This document shows positions 16,050 through 23,936 of a stretch of 60,277 nucleotides of DNA, piece after piece. Made by a program: the position numbers and the translations under genes. The stretch is from assembly GCA_012837965.1 (NCBI GenBank), contig DUQF01000012.1:1-60277 (forward strand), given 5' to 3'. Source of the DNA: Clostridiales bacterium (GTDB lineage Bacteria > Bacillota > Clostridia > Christensenellales > Aristaeellaceae). Within the stretch, counting starts at the first letter, position 1. Every line of letters begins with the position of its first letter. The notes under the pieces are model-generated. The model did no database searches. It was not told the origin of the DNA and saw nothing but the letters and a program-made list of their open reading frames with translations.

Positions 16050-17567
16050 TTAATTTCCTTTGGCTGCCTTTCGTTTTTCTCTCAGAGGCTTGGTAGCATA
16101 GATAACGATGACTAACACGGCGATAGCTAAGAACACCGCGCTGATGGGAGAGGTGAGGAAAGGCGTAAAGGAACCATTGGTAACCATCATCCCACGGCGA
16201 TAATTAACTTCGGCAAGCGGCCCAAGAATAAAGCCCAGAATAAAGGGAGTTGAAGGAATACTAAACTTCTTAAACCCATAACCGACCAAGCCAAAGAGCA
16301 GGCAAGCAAGCACTTGGCTAATGTTGTTTTTCAGCTGATAGGCGCCAAGGGCGCACAGCACAAAAATACAGGGCAGCAGGATATATTTAGGGATAGCCAG
16401 CATCTTAACAAAAACACGCAGCCCATAAAACTCCATGGCCAGCATAATGAACGAGCAGATGAGCATTGCGGCAAAGATGCCGTAAACAACATCGGCCTGG
16501 TTTTGGAACAGCAGGGGACCGGGGGTAAGACCGTGTAAGGTCAGGGCGCCAAGCAGCATGGCTGTGGTGGTATCGCCCGGAATGCCTAAGGTGAGCAAAG
16601 GCACCAATGCTCCGCCGATAGTTGCGTTGTTGGCTGTTTCGGGGGCGACAAGGCCGTCGATGCAGCCGGTGCCGAATCTTTCAGGGTTTTTATCGGCGGT
16701 TTTGGCAACAGTATAGGCAAGCATGTTGCTGGTGCCTCCGCCGATACCCGGGAGAACGCCGATGCCAAAGCCAATCAGGGCGCTGCGCAGAGCGTTCCAG
16801 CGCTGACCCACAAATTCTTTTACCGTAAAGCCGAAACCTTTGATACCTTTCATATTAGGTACGGTTATTTCTGATTGTTGTTTATGGTGAGCTGTTTCCG
16901 CGGCGGCAATTATTTCCCCTACCGCAAACAAGCCAACCATGACCCCCAACATGTCAAAGCCGCCCTTTAGGTTGGTCAAGCCAAAAGTAAACCGTTGAGT
17001 TCCCTCAATTGTGTCGGTGCCGACGGTGGAAAACATAAAGCCGACAAGGCCCGCAATAATACCTTTGACCATGTTTCCGCTTGATAGAGTGGCAATCATC
17101 GTCAGAGAAAAAATGGCGATAGAGAAAAACTCCGCCGGCCCAAAGGCAATGGCTACACGGGCAATTTCGGGCGCAATAAACATGAGCAAAATGGTAGAAA
17201 AAATGGTACCAAGGAAACTGAACACGATACCGACGCCCAGCGCCTTTGCAGCCTGCCCTTTCTTGACCATCGGGTGGCCATCAAATGTGGTAGCAACGGA
17301 GGAGGGCGTTCCGGGGATACGTAAAAGGATGGCGGAAATAAGCCCTCCTGAAATAGCGCCGATAAAAAGCGCCATCAGCAGCGTCATGGCGTTGCTGGGG
17401 GTCATTGAATAGGTAACGGGCAGAAAGAGGGCGACAGCCATCGTGGCGGAAAGGCCAGGCAATGCGCCAAAGACGATGCCGACGGCCACGCCAACCACCT
17501 GAAGTAAAAGACCAACAGGCGTTAGAACCATGGCAAAGCCGTTCGCGATTAATTGCCAAGTAGACAT
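16050..17567 (-). CDS. tctA: TTT transporter large permease subunit, copy 2, 505 aa
   Basis: Same family, topology and motifs (GALPGLSATM, LPGIGGGTSNM) as the copy at 14270-15781. The start at 17567 (MSTWQLIANG) follows GGAGAAAG and matches the start of the other copy; the longer open frame to 17660 only overlaps tctB. It directly follows tctB by 17 bp, so this is the copy in the canonical tctBA arrangement, and copy 1 is the duplicate attached to rpoN. Both copies are intact, so both may be functional with slightly different substrate preference, or this is a recent dosage duplication. Confidence 0.95.
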   Translation of the reverse strand: MSTWQLIANGFAMVLTPVGLLLQVVGVAVGIVFGALPGLSATMAVALFLPVTYSMTPSNAMTLLMALFIGAISGGLISAILLRIPGTPSSVATTFDGHPMVKKGQAAKALGVGIVFSFLGTIFSTILLMFIAPEIARVAIAFGPAEFFSIAIFSLTMIATLSSGNMVKGIIAGLVGFMFSTVGTDTIEGTQRFTFGLTNLKGGFDMLGVMVGLFAVGEIIAAAETAHHKQQSEITVPNMKGIKGFGFTVKEFVGQRWNALRSALIGFGIGVLPGIGGGTSNMLAYTVAKTADKNPERFGTGCIDGLVAPETANNATIGGALVPLLTLGIPGDTTTAMLLGALTLHGLTPGPLLFQNQADVVYGIFAAMLICSFIMLAMEFYGLRVFVKMLAIPKYILLPCIFVLCALGAYQLKNNISQVLACLLFGLVGYGFKKFSIPSTPFILGFILGPLAEVNYRRGMMVTNGSFTPFLTSPISAVFLAIAVLVIVIYATKPLREKRKAAKGN

Positions 17568-17584
17568 ATAGTACTTTCTCCTTT

Positions 17585-18094
17585 TTAGTAGCCAAGCAGG
17601 CTTTCGATGATGCCGCGGGGCAACATTTGGGATAAGCCAACACGAAAAACAAAGAAACACACAAGGGAAAATGCTATGGCAATAACGGCAAACTGTATGG
17701 GCTTGCGTTTTCCTTTGGGCGCAAGGATCATAAACTGTACAAACAGATAGAGCATGGTCGAGAGATTAAAGCCCAGCGGCACCATCAACAACACATATAG
17801 CAGAATAACGCCCAACGTGAGGACAACGACCAAATAGTCTTCTTTGCTGACTTGGTCGCCGGTGTCTCCCTTAGAGGCATCAAAAGACTTGGCCTTACGA
17901 ATTCCTTGGATGATGAGGAGAATGGACATTGCCAATAATAGAATGCCCAAAATTGTGGGAAAGATGCGTGCGTTGGAATACGATGGGATAATCTTTGGGC
18001 GGGTCTTGATTTGCTGTGCGAAATAGAGGTATAAACCGCTAATCACCAGCATGACGCTGCCCAAGATTAAGTCTTTGTACTTACGGAATGTCAT
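17585..18094 (-). CDS. tctB: TTT transporter small permease subunit, 169 aa
   Basis: A small protein with four hydrophobic segments, the usual TctB layout, and a polar loop after the second (KAKSFDASKGDTGDQ). The start at 18094 follows AAAGGAGG by 6 bases; the frame is open to 18112. It is the first gene of the minus-strand operon, about 36 nt downstream of the expected start of the sigma-54 promoter at 18142-18157. Confidence 0.88.
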   Translation of the reverse strand: MTFRKYKDLILGSVMLVISGLYLYFAQQIKTRPKIIPSYSNARIFPTILGILLLAMSILLIIQGIRKAKSFDASKGDTGDQVSKEDYLVVVLTLGVILLYVLLMVPLGFNLSTMLYLFVQFMILAPKGKRKPIQFAVIAIAFSLVCFFVFRVGLSQMLPRGIIESLLGY

Positions 18095-18141
18095 GGTGTT
18101 CCTCCTTTGCAAGTGGATTTATTCTATATGATAAAATTATA

Positions 18142-18157
18142 TGCAAAAATCGTGCCA
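18142..18157 (-). promoter_or_regulatory. Sigma-54 (-24/-12) promoter for tctB-tctA-rpoN-aldarate operon
   Basis: On the minus strand the sequence reads TGGCACG, ATTT, TTGCA, identical to the sigma-54 consensus, with GG and GC 10 bp apart. Transcription should begin near 18130, about 36 nt before tctB. The operon it drives contains rpoN itself. Confidence 0.88.
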
Positions 18158-18164
18158 ATCACAA

Positions 18165-18335
18165 CAAGTGAAACATTTCCTTTACATTTCCTTTATGTTC
18201 ATAAACCAACGGTGTAGAGTTTGGAATAAATCGGAACAAATAACACAAATTACGGGTTCAAAATAGTTCCTAAACGAAACAAAAGGTTTAAACTGAAATG
18301 CAATATGAAACGCTGAATAGTTGTTTTCCATTTAA
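18165..18335. promoter_or_regulatory. Shared upstream activator region between two divergent sigma-54 promoters
   Basis: The 218 bp between the two -24/-12 promoters carry several GAAAC/GTTTC-like elements: GAAACATTTC (18170-18179, palindromic arms), GAAACAAAA near 18275, GTTTAAAC near 18286, and ATGAAAC (18305-18311) with GTTTTCCAT (18323-18331). The GAAACAAAA string also occurs at 11-19 upstream of the third sigma-54 promoter. The sigma-54 activator encoded at 19514 is the natural candidate to bind here. Site boundaries are inference. Confidence 0.45.
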
Positions 18336-18375
18336 AATACACACAGATAACGGCTTTTTTATCCGTTCGAATGGT

Positions 18376-18391
18376 TGGCACGAAATTTGCA
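18376..18391 (+). promoter_or_regulatory. Sigma-54 (-24/-12) promoter for tctC
   Basis: TGGCACG, AAAT, TTGCA: a perfect consensus with GG (18377-18378) and GC (18389-18390) 10 bp apart. Transcription should begin near 18402, leaving a leader of about 39 nt with GGAGG before the tctC ATG at 18441. Confidence 0.9.
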
Positions 18392-18440
18392 TATAATTAA
18401 TAAACGGGAGTTCCCGAAAAAAGAATGGAGGATATTTCTA

Positions 18441-19397
18441 ATGAAAAAACTGGTTGCTCTTCTATTGGCTGCCCTGATGCTTATGGGCGTTGTTACCTCC
18501 TTGGCGCAAGATTGGCCTACTCGCGCGATTGAACTGGTAGTTCCCGCCAACCCCGGCGGCGACACCGACGCCAACGCTCGTGCCCTTGCTGCCGCTCTGC
18601 GTGAAGAGATGGGGTGGGACGTTATTGTCACTAACATGGCCGGCGGCGCGGGTGCCGTTGCCTTTGAAGACGTGCTTTCCAACCCTGATCCTGGCTATCG
18701 CTATGTACTTTATCACTCCGGTGCCGTCATTAGTGAACTGTTTGACATGTATGAAGGCTACACTGTTCTTGATGATTTCAAGCTGACCGGCATGCCCATT
18801 TTGGACTACACCAACGCTTTCTTTATCAATGGAAAAAACCCCAACTTTAACGACCTGCCCACCATGGTCGAGTACATGAAGGCCAATCCCGGCAAGGTGT
18901 CTTTCGCTACTGAAACTGGCTCCTTTACCCACCTGCACGTGCTTGCCTTTGAAGAGGCTTCGGGCGCCAAGTTCAACATTGTCGATGCCGGTACCGCAAG
19001 CCAGAAGATTACTGAGCTGCTGGGCGCCCGCCTTGACGTAATCGGAACTCAGGCCGGTCTTGTGCGTGACTATCTAGAGACCAAAGAGTTCATCTGCCTT
19101 GGTATTCTGGCCGATGAGCGTTTAGAAGCCCGTCCTGACCTGCCTACCTTTAAAGAGCAGGGCTATGATGTGCAGTTCTCCAAGTTCTTCTATGTTGCTG
19201 CTCCCAACGCAACAGAAGATGAGATCGTAACCAAGATGAACGAAGGCCTGCAGAAAGCCCTTGAAAACGAAGGCTTTAAGAAATATCTTAACGGCGCCTA
19301 CCTTAACGCCAGTTACATGACGCCGGAAGAGACTGAAGCATATTATGCTGAGCAGACAGAAATTTACAAAGGTTATCTTAGCGATTATATTGACTAA
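18441..19397 (+). CDS. tctC: TTT transporter substrate-binding protein, 318 aa
   Basis: The extracytoplasmic binding subunit of the tripartite tricarboxylate transporter (Bug/TctC family). The start at 18441 follows GGAGG and begins a signal peptide (KKLVALLLAALMLMG, cleavage near SLA-QDW); the longer open frame to 18375 overlaps the promoter. The mature protein opens with the family motif WPTRAIELVVPANPGGDTD, the PGG loop that holds the carboxylate. There is no Cys at the cleavage site, so it is not a lipoprotein. It lies divergent from tctB and shares the control region; a hairpin at 19425-19448 follows. The ligand cannot be read from sequence; the cluster suggests an aldarate or hydroxydicarboxylate. 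Confidence 0.93.
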   Translation: MKKLVALLLAALMLMGVVTSLAQDWPTRAIELVVPANPGGDTDANARALAAALREEMGWDVIVTNMAGGAGAVAFEDVLSNPDPGYRYVLYHSGAVISELFDMYEGYTVLDDFKLTGMPILDYTNAFFINGKNPNFNDLPTMVEYMKANPGKVSFATETGSFTHLHVLAFEEASGAKFNIVDAGTASQKITELLGARLDVIGTQAGLVRDYLETKEFICLGILADERLEARPDLPTFKEQGYDVQFSKFFYVAAPNATEDEIVTKMNEGLQKALENEGFKKYLNGAYLNASYMTPEETEAYYAEQTEIYKGYLSDYID

Positions 19398-19424
19398 GGG
19401 GAGAATTTTCAAATTGAACTTTTT

Positions 19425-19448
19425 GCAGCCTTCGGAAACGAGGGCTGT
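19425..19448 (+). terminator. Terminator-like hairpin after tctC
   Basis: A 10-bp stem (GCAGCCTTCG / CGAGGGCTGT, two G-T pairs) with a GAAA tetraloop, followed by AATTTCTT. The weak T-tract suggests partial termination between tctC and the regulator gene, which would keep tctC transcripts in excess. Confidence 0.55.
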
Positions 19449-19499
19449 AATTTCTTGAAATTATCCGCAGAGTTTCATATAATGGTTTCAAAATGAAAC
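19449..19499. promoter_or_regulatory. Inverted repeats at the regulator gene start (candidate autoregulatory operator)
   Basis: AATTTC-TT-GAAATT (19449-19462) and GTTTCA-AAA-TGAAAC (19485-19499) are perfect inverted repeats. The second overlaps the region just before the Shine-Dalgarno of the sigma-54 activator gene. The TGAAAC half site recurs at the putative enhancer sites near 10 and 18305, which suggests that the activator binds its own leader. Confidence 0.45.
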
Positions 19500-19513
19500 A
19501 AGGAGGAACGCCT

Positions 19514-21433
19514 ATGATACAAATAGCTTTTGTGGTACCGGACTCTGTCTTGGTAGACGTGGTGCGCCGAGCTTGGGATTTGCACGACAGCCTCTTCGGA
19601 AGAAATGAGGAACTGCAATACACTGTTGATTATGAAATTATGCCGGATAAAATCATGAAAGACCATGGGGACGCCGATGTGATTGTCTGCCGGGGAGGAA
19701 CAGCGGCTGCCTTAAAAAAGAAAAATCTATTGCGCCCGATTGTAGAAATTCCCATCACCATTAGTGATATTGTCGTGTCGGTCAGAAGAGCAATAAAGCA
19801 GTATGGCGAGTCGCCCATCGGGGCGGTCGGAACGATTAATACCATTCGTTCACTGTATTTAAGCCGATATAAGTTTCCGGTGAGCGTGAAACCTTACCCT
19901 ACAGCAAGCGTTGAGATTGATGACTTGATTGTTGGTATGGAGCGCGCTGTTAAGGACGGCTGCGGTATTATTCTTGCGGGTCACAATACCTGCAATTATT
20001 GCAGGGAACACGGTATTCCAGCGGGGCTTATTTATTCTTCCATCGAGTCGGTTTTTTTGGCGATTACCGAAGCCAAAAGTTGTGCCCATACTGCCATGGT
20101 TGAAAAGGAAAACTCCATGATTTCACGCAGTATTGTGGATAACGTATTTGAAGGCATTATCACGGTAGATCAGGATGACCTAATTAGAACTTTTAACCCT
20201 GCCGCTTCTGAATTACTTAATATTGAGGCTACCCAGTGTATCGGACAACCAGTGAGAAAGGTTTTGCCTGATAACAGAATAAGCGCCATTCTTTCCGGCG
20301 GTCAATCGTATACCAATGAAATTGTCCGTATCATGGGGGAAAATTATGTTGTCAACAGTACCCCGATGGCTCATGAAGGGAAGAGTTTGGGTACCCTGAT
20401 TGCCTTTCAGGCTGCTCAAACCATATCCAACACTGAAAGCCGTATTCGAGACAGGTTGCGTGTCAGCGGTCATATTGCTAAACATCGCTTTGAAGATATT
20501 CTGGGAGAGAGTCAGGCTGTACAATACGCTATACACCAGGCTAAACGCTTTGCACATGTAGATTCAAATGTGCTTTTATATGGCGAAACGGGAACGGGTA
20601 AGGAGTTGTTTGCTCAATCCATTCACAATGAAAGCCGCTGGGCGTCCGGTCCCTTCGTGGCGGTCAACTGCGCAGCGATTCCCGAAAACCTGATGGAAAG
20701 CGAACTGTTTGGCTATGAGCCAGGCGCATTTACAGGAGCGGTAAAGACAGGCAAAGCGGGCTTGTTTGAAGTGGCGCATGAAGGTACCATTTTTCTTGAT
20801 GAAATTAGTGAACTGTCTTTGCCATTGCAAAGTCGCCTTCTGCGTGTGATTCAGGAGCGAGAGATTCGAAGAGTGGGCGCCAATCGGGTGATTCCCATTA
20901 ATGTAAGGATAATAAGCGCCACGAACCGTGACTTGAATGAGATGATAAAAAAAGGCAAGTTCAGAGAAGATCTTTACTACCGACTGAAAGTGCTTTCTGT
21001 AGATTTGCCACCGGTAAGAGAAAGGAAAAGCGATGTTAGGCTGCTGATGCAATACTTTATTGATTACTATGCCAAAAAATTTGGCAAAGGAAAAATCAAC
21101 TTATCCGATGAGGCGGAACAAGTTGCATCCGCCTATGATTGGCCGGGAAATATTCGGGAAATTCGAAACATATCGGAACAATTGGTGGTGTTGTGTGAAA
21201 CTGACACCATTACTTATGCGGAGGTTCGAGCCGTTGTACCTGTTAAAAAGTCTGCTGAAAACGAACAGCCGGAAACTATTCAGGCAAAGGCTGAGCGACT
21301 TGCAGACTTGGAAAAACAAAAAATAGCCGAGGTACTTTTATCGTCGAGAACTAAAAAGGAAGCGGCAGAAAAACTGGGCATCAGCAAAACCACTCTCTGG
21401 CGCAGATGCAAAGAACTTGGGTTGAATAATTAA
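19514..21433 (+). CDS. Sigma-54-dependent transcriptional activator, PrpR_N-PAS-AAA-Fis type, 639 aa
   Basis: The start at 19514 is chosen for AGGAGG upstream; a frame-internal ATG at 19493 is unlikely. Domains: PrpR_N-like sensor (about 1-190), PAS (about 205-300, FEGIITVDQDD), and AAA+ (about 330-570) with Walker A GETGTGKE (357-364), the sigma-54 contact loop GAFTGA (404-409) and Walker B FLDE (427-430). A C-terminal Fis-type HTH (about 605-639, KEAAEKLGISKTTLWRR) binds enhancer sites. It presumably senses the imported carboxylate or a derived acyl compound and activates the -24/-12 promoters at 18142, 18376 and 205. Its position next to tctC and the presence of rpoN across the promoter make it the dedicated activator. 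Confidence 0.93.
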   Translation: MIQIAFVVPDSVLVDVVRRAWDLHDSLFGRNEELQYTVDYEIMPDKIMKDHGDADVIVCRGGTAAALKKKNLLRPIVEIPITISDIVVSVRRAIKQYGESPIGAVGTINTIRSLYLSRYKFPVSVKPYPTASVEIDDLIVGMERAVKDGCGIILAGHNTCNYCREHGIPAGLIYSSIESVFLAITEAKSCAHTAMVEKENSMISRSIVDNVFEGIITVDQDDLIRTFNPAASELLNIEATQCIGQPVRKVLPDNRISAILSGGQSYTNEIVRIMGENYVVNSTPMAHEGKSLGTLIAFQAAQTISNTESRIRDRLRVSGHIAKHRFEDILGESQAVQYAIHQAKRFAHVDSNVLLYGETGTGKELFAQSIHNESRWASGPFVAVNCAAIPENLMESELFGYEPGAFTGAVKTGKAGLFEVAHEGTIFLDEISELSLPLQSRLLRVIQEREIRRVGANRVIPINVRIISATNRDLNEMIKKGKFREDLYYRLKVLSVDLPPVRERKSDVRLLMQYFIDYYAKKFGKGKINLSDEAEQVASAYDWPGNIREIRNISEQLVVLCETDTITYAEVRAVVPVKKSAENEQPETIQAKAERLADLEKQKIAEVLLSSRTKKEAAEKLGISKTTLWRRCKELGLNN

Positions 21434-21451
21434 GGGGGACAAACAGAAAAA

Positions 21452-22411
21452 ATGTCAAAACAAGTCCTTGTTACATTTAAAAATCTGACTGAAGAAATGC
21501 GTGATGAAATAACCCAAGCGATCCAAAAGCATGGCTATCAGGCAACTTTCTATGATGATTCGAAAGCCCTTAAAGATGCAAAAGGCGTGGAAATTATTTT
21601 TGGCGCCGTTCGTTCCTTGGAAACCGCTAATGCCCTAAAGTGGCTTTGCGTTCCGAGCGCCGGCGTTGATTCGTATTTGAAAAATCCCCTTATTCAAAGC
21701 GGGGAAGTCATGCTAAGTAACTCTTCCGGCGCATATGGGGTGACGCTTGCCGAGCATGTGTTGATGGTCACCTTGGAGCTATTGCGCAGGCAAATGGATT
21801 ACAACAGAATTGTTAGTAGGCGTGATTGGGTGAATAACTTGCCCATACAATCTATCAAAGGCAGTCGTGTTACCTTCTTTGGTACGGGAGATATCGGTCA
21901 AGAATGTGCCAAGCGTATCCGACACTTTGAACCGCAGAGTATGGTGGGCGTCAACAGAGCTGGCGGTAACCCCGGTAATCTCTTTGATTGGGTAGTGACG
22001 GTTAATGAGCTAAACCAAGTTTTACTTGAAACGGACATTTTGATTATGTCTTTGCCGGGCACAAAAGAAACGACGCATATCATTGGCCAAAAACAGCTAC
22101 AGCTAATGCCAAAGCAGGCCATTCTTGTTAACGTGGGTAGAGGAAATACCGTTAATCAAAGGGCTCTGCAAAGCGTGATGGAACAAGGCCATTTAGCAGG
22201 GGCTGCTTTGGATGTGTTTGAACTGGAACCCATTCCCAAAGACGACCCGATTTGGTCTTGCCCAAGGCTGCTGATTACCCCGCACTGTGCGGGCAACCAG
22301 ACCTTGCCCTATACGGTCAAACGCATTGTGCAACTGTTTTTAGAGGATTTTGAGCGCTATTGCAAAGGGGAAAGGTTGTATCGGCTGGTAAACAAGCAGT
22401 TAGGTTACTGA
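21452..22411 (+). CDS. D-2-hydroxyacid dehydrogenase (NAD-dependent), 319 aa
   Basis: A member of the D-isomer-specific 2-hydroxyacid dehydrogenase family. It has the Rossmann motif GTGDIGQE (about 144-151), the active-site Arg in VNVGRGNTVN (about 226-235), a Glu in DVFELEPIP, and the catalytic His in ITPHCAGN (about 275-282). It would reduce a 2-ketoacid or oxidise a D-2-hydroxyacid in the cytoplasm. It follows the activator gene by 18 bp with a GGGGG-type ribosome binding site. Candidate substrates in context are hydroxypyruvate/glycerate or a product of the LarA-like enzyme; the exact substrate is not readable. Confidence 0.85.
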   Translation: MSKQVLVTFKNLTEEMRDEITQAIQKHGYQATFYDDSKALKDAKGVEIIFGAVRSLETANALKWLCVPSAGVDSYLKNPLIQSGEVMLSNSSGAYGVTLAEHVLMVTLELLRRQMDYNRIVSRRDWVNNLPIQSIKGSRVTFFGTGDIGQECAKRIRHFEPQSMVGVNRAGGNPGNLFDWVVTVNELNQVLLETDILIMSLPGTKETTHIIGQKQLQLMPKQAILVNVGRGNTVNQRALQSVMEQGHLAGAALDVFELEPIPKDDPIWSCPRLLITPHCAGNQTLPYTVKRIVQLFLEDFERYCKGERLYRLVNKQLGY

Positions 22412-22466
22412 TAAATATTGCCATGACAAGAACGAAATGCGCGTATAACAAAAGGAGGAGAGAAAA

Positions 22467-23936
22467 ATGAGAGACTTTGATGTCGCCATCATTGGCGGAG
22501 GAGTTATTGGCAGCGCCATTGCTCGTGAATTGATGCGCTATCAACTTAATGTAGCCGTATTAGAAAAAGAAAGCGACGTATGCGTCCACACCAGTGGCAG
22601 AAATACAGGTATGCTGCATGCCGGCTTTCTATACAAACCGGGCAGCCTGAAAGCGAAGTTTGCAGTCGAAGGAAACAAGGAGTTTGATACGGTTGCCAAA
22701 GAATTAGACGTGCCTTTTAAGCGCACCGGTAAGCTGATTGTCGGTTTTACTCCTGAAGACCGTGAGCGGCTTGAGTATTTTATCCAGCGGGGTAAAATCA
22801 ACGGCGTTATTGATATGGAACTGATTGACCGCAAGCGCATGGACGAAATCGACTCCTCTGCCGGTGGGAATTTTGCCGTCTATTGCCCGTCAAGCGGTAT
22901 TCTTGATCCTTTTATATATACGATTGCCTTGGCGGAAAACGCGGTAAACAACGGCGCGGAATATTTTCTAAACACCGAGGTTATTGCCTATGAAAGGCTG
23001 GCGGATGATCAACATCTTCTGCGTACCAAAACGGGGGAAATTTTTAGAGCCCGCTGGGTGATTAACAGCTCCGGCCTTAGGAGCGCGCAGATCAGTGAAA
23101 TGCTGGGCATACCCGGCTATGTTATTCAGCTAGTCAAGGGCGAATACTTTGTACTGGACAAGAAGGCGGGCGAATTTGCGCAAATTCCTGTCTATCCGGC
23201 GCCCACGCCGCAATTTACCTTTGACACCCACGCCACTCCTACGGTTGATGGAAACGTATTAGTTGGCCCCAACAGCATAAACGTTGAGGATGGGGAAGAT
23301 TACAGCGTTTCGCAAGAGGGTATGGACGGTTTGCAGGAAAGTGGCAAAAAGATGTTTAAGCACATGAAACGTGAATATTATATTCGCACCTTTGCAGGCG
23401 CCCGTCCAAAGCTCATTGACCCCGAAACTGGCCAGGTGCAGGACTTTGTTGTCCAGCGTCCCGAGAATACGCCCGGCATTATCAATCTGGTTGGAATTGA
23501 GTCACCTGGACTTACCTGCGCGCTTCCCATCGCCCGTAGAGTAGTCAAATTACTAAAAGACAAGGAAGAACTGACGCGAAATCCTGCTTTTAATCCTGTG
23601 CGCAAGGGAATTGTGCGTTTTCATGATAAAACAACCCAAGAAAAAGCGCGGCTAATTCAAAAGAACCCTGATTACGGCGAAATTGTCTGCCGCTGTGAAA
23701 CGATTACCCGTGCGGAAATTGTACAGGCCCTACATAACCCGCTTGGCGTGAGTACTGTAAATGGCGTTAAGATGCGTACCCGTGCCAGCATGGGCCGGTG
23801 CCAGGGTGGTTATTGTGAGATGCGTATTACTGCACTCATTCGTGAGGAATTGGGAAAAGAAATTGATGAGGTAACCTTGACGGGTTGCGGTTCGGAAATG
23901 TTTACCGGTGCTGTAAAAGGAGGAATGGAAGAATGA
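22467..23936 (+). CDS. GlpA-like FAD-dependent oxidoreductase with C-terminal [2Fe-2S] domain, 489 aa
   Basis: An N-terminal FAD-binding DAO domain (GGGVIGSAIAREL, about 11-23) runs to about residue 370. A BFD-like [2Fe-2S] domain follows with Cys408, Cys410, Cys445 and Cys450 (VCRCET ... MGRCQGGYC). This is the layout of anaerobic glycerol-3-phosphate dehydrogenase subunit A and of L-2-hydroxyglutarate-type oxidases. It forms a tight operon with the next two genes (ATGA overlaps), a set usually annotated as glpA/glpB-like plus DUF1667. With no glycerol genes nearby, a hydroxyacid substrate fits the cluster as well as glycerol-3-phosphate. RBS is AGGAGGAG. Confidence 0.85.
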   Translation: MRDFDVAIIGGGVIGSAIARELMRYQLNVAVLEKESDVCVHTSGRNTGMLHAGFLYKPGSLKAKFAVEGNKEFDTVAKELDVPFKRTGKLIVGFTPEDRERLEYFIQRGKINGVIDMELIDRKRMDEIDSSAGGNFAVYCPSSGILDPFIYTIALAENAVNNGAEYFLNTEVIAYERLADDQHLLRTKTGEIFRARWVINSSGLRSAQISEMLGIPGYVIQLVKGEYFVLDKKAGEFAQIPVYPAPTPQFTFDTHATPTVDGNVLVGPNSINVEDGEDYSVSQEGMDGLQESGKKMFKHMKREYYIRTFAGARPKLIDPETGQVQDFVVQRPENTPGIINLVGIESPGLTCALPIARRVVKLLKDKEELTRNPAFNPVRKGIVRFHDKTTQEKARLIQKNPDYGEIVCRCETITRAEIVQALHNPLGVSTVNGVKMRTRASMGRCQGGYCEMRITALIREELGKEIDEVTLTGCGSEMFTGAVKGGMEE

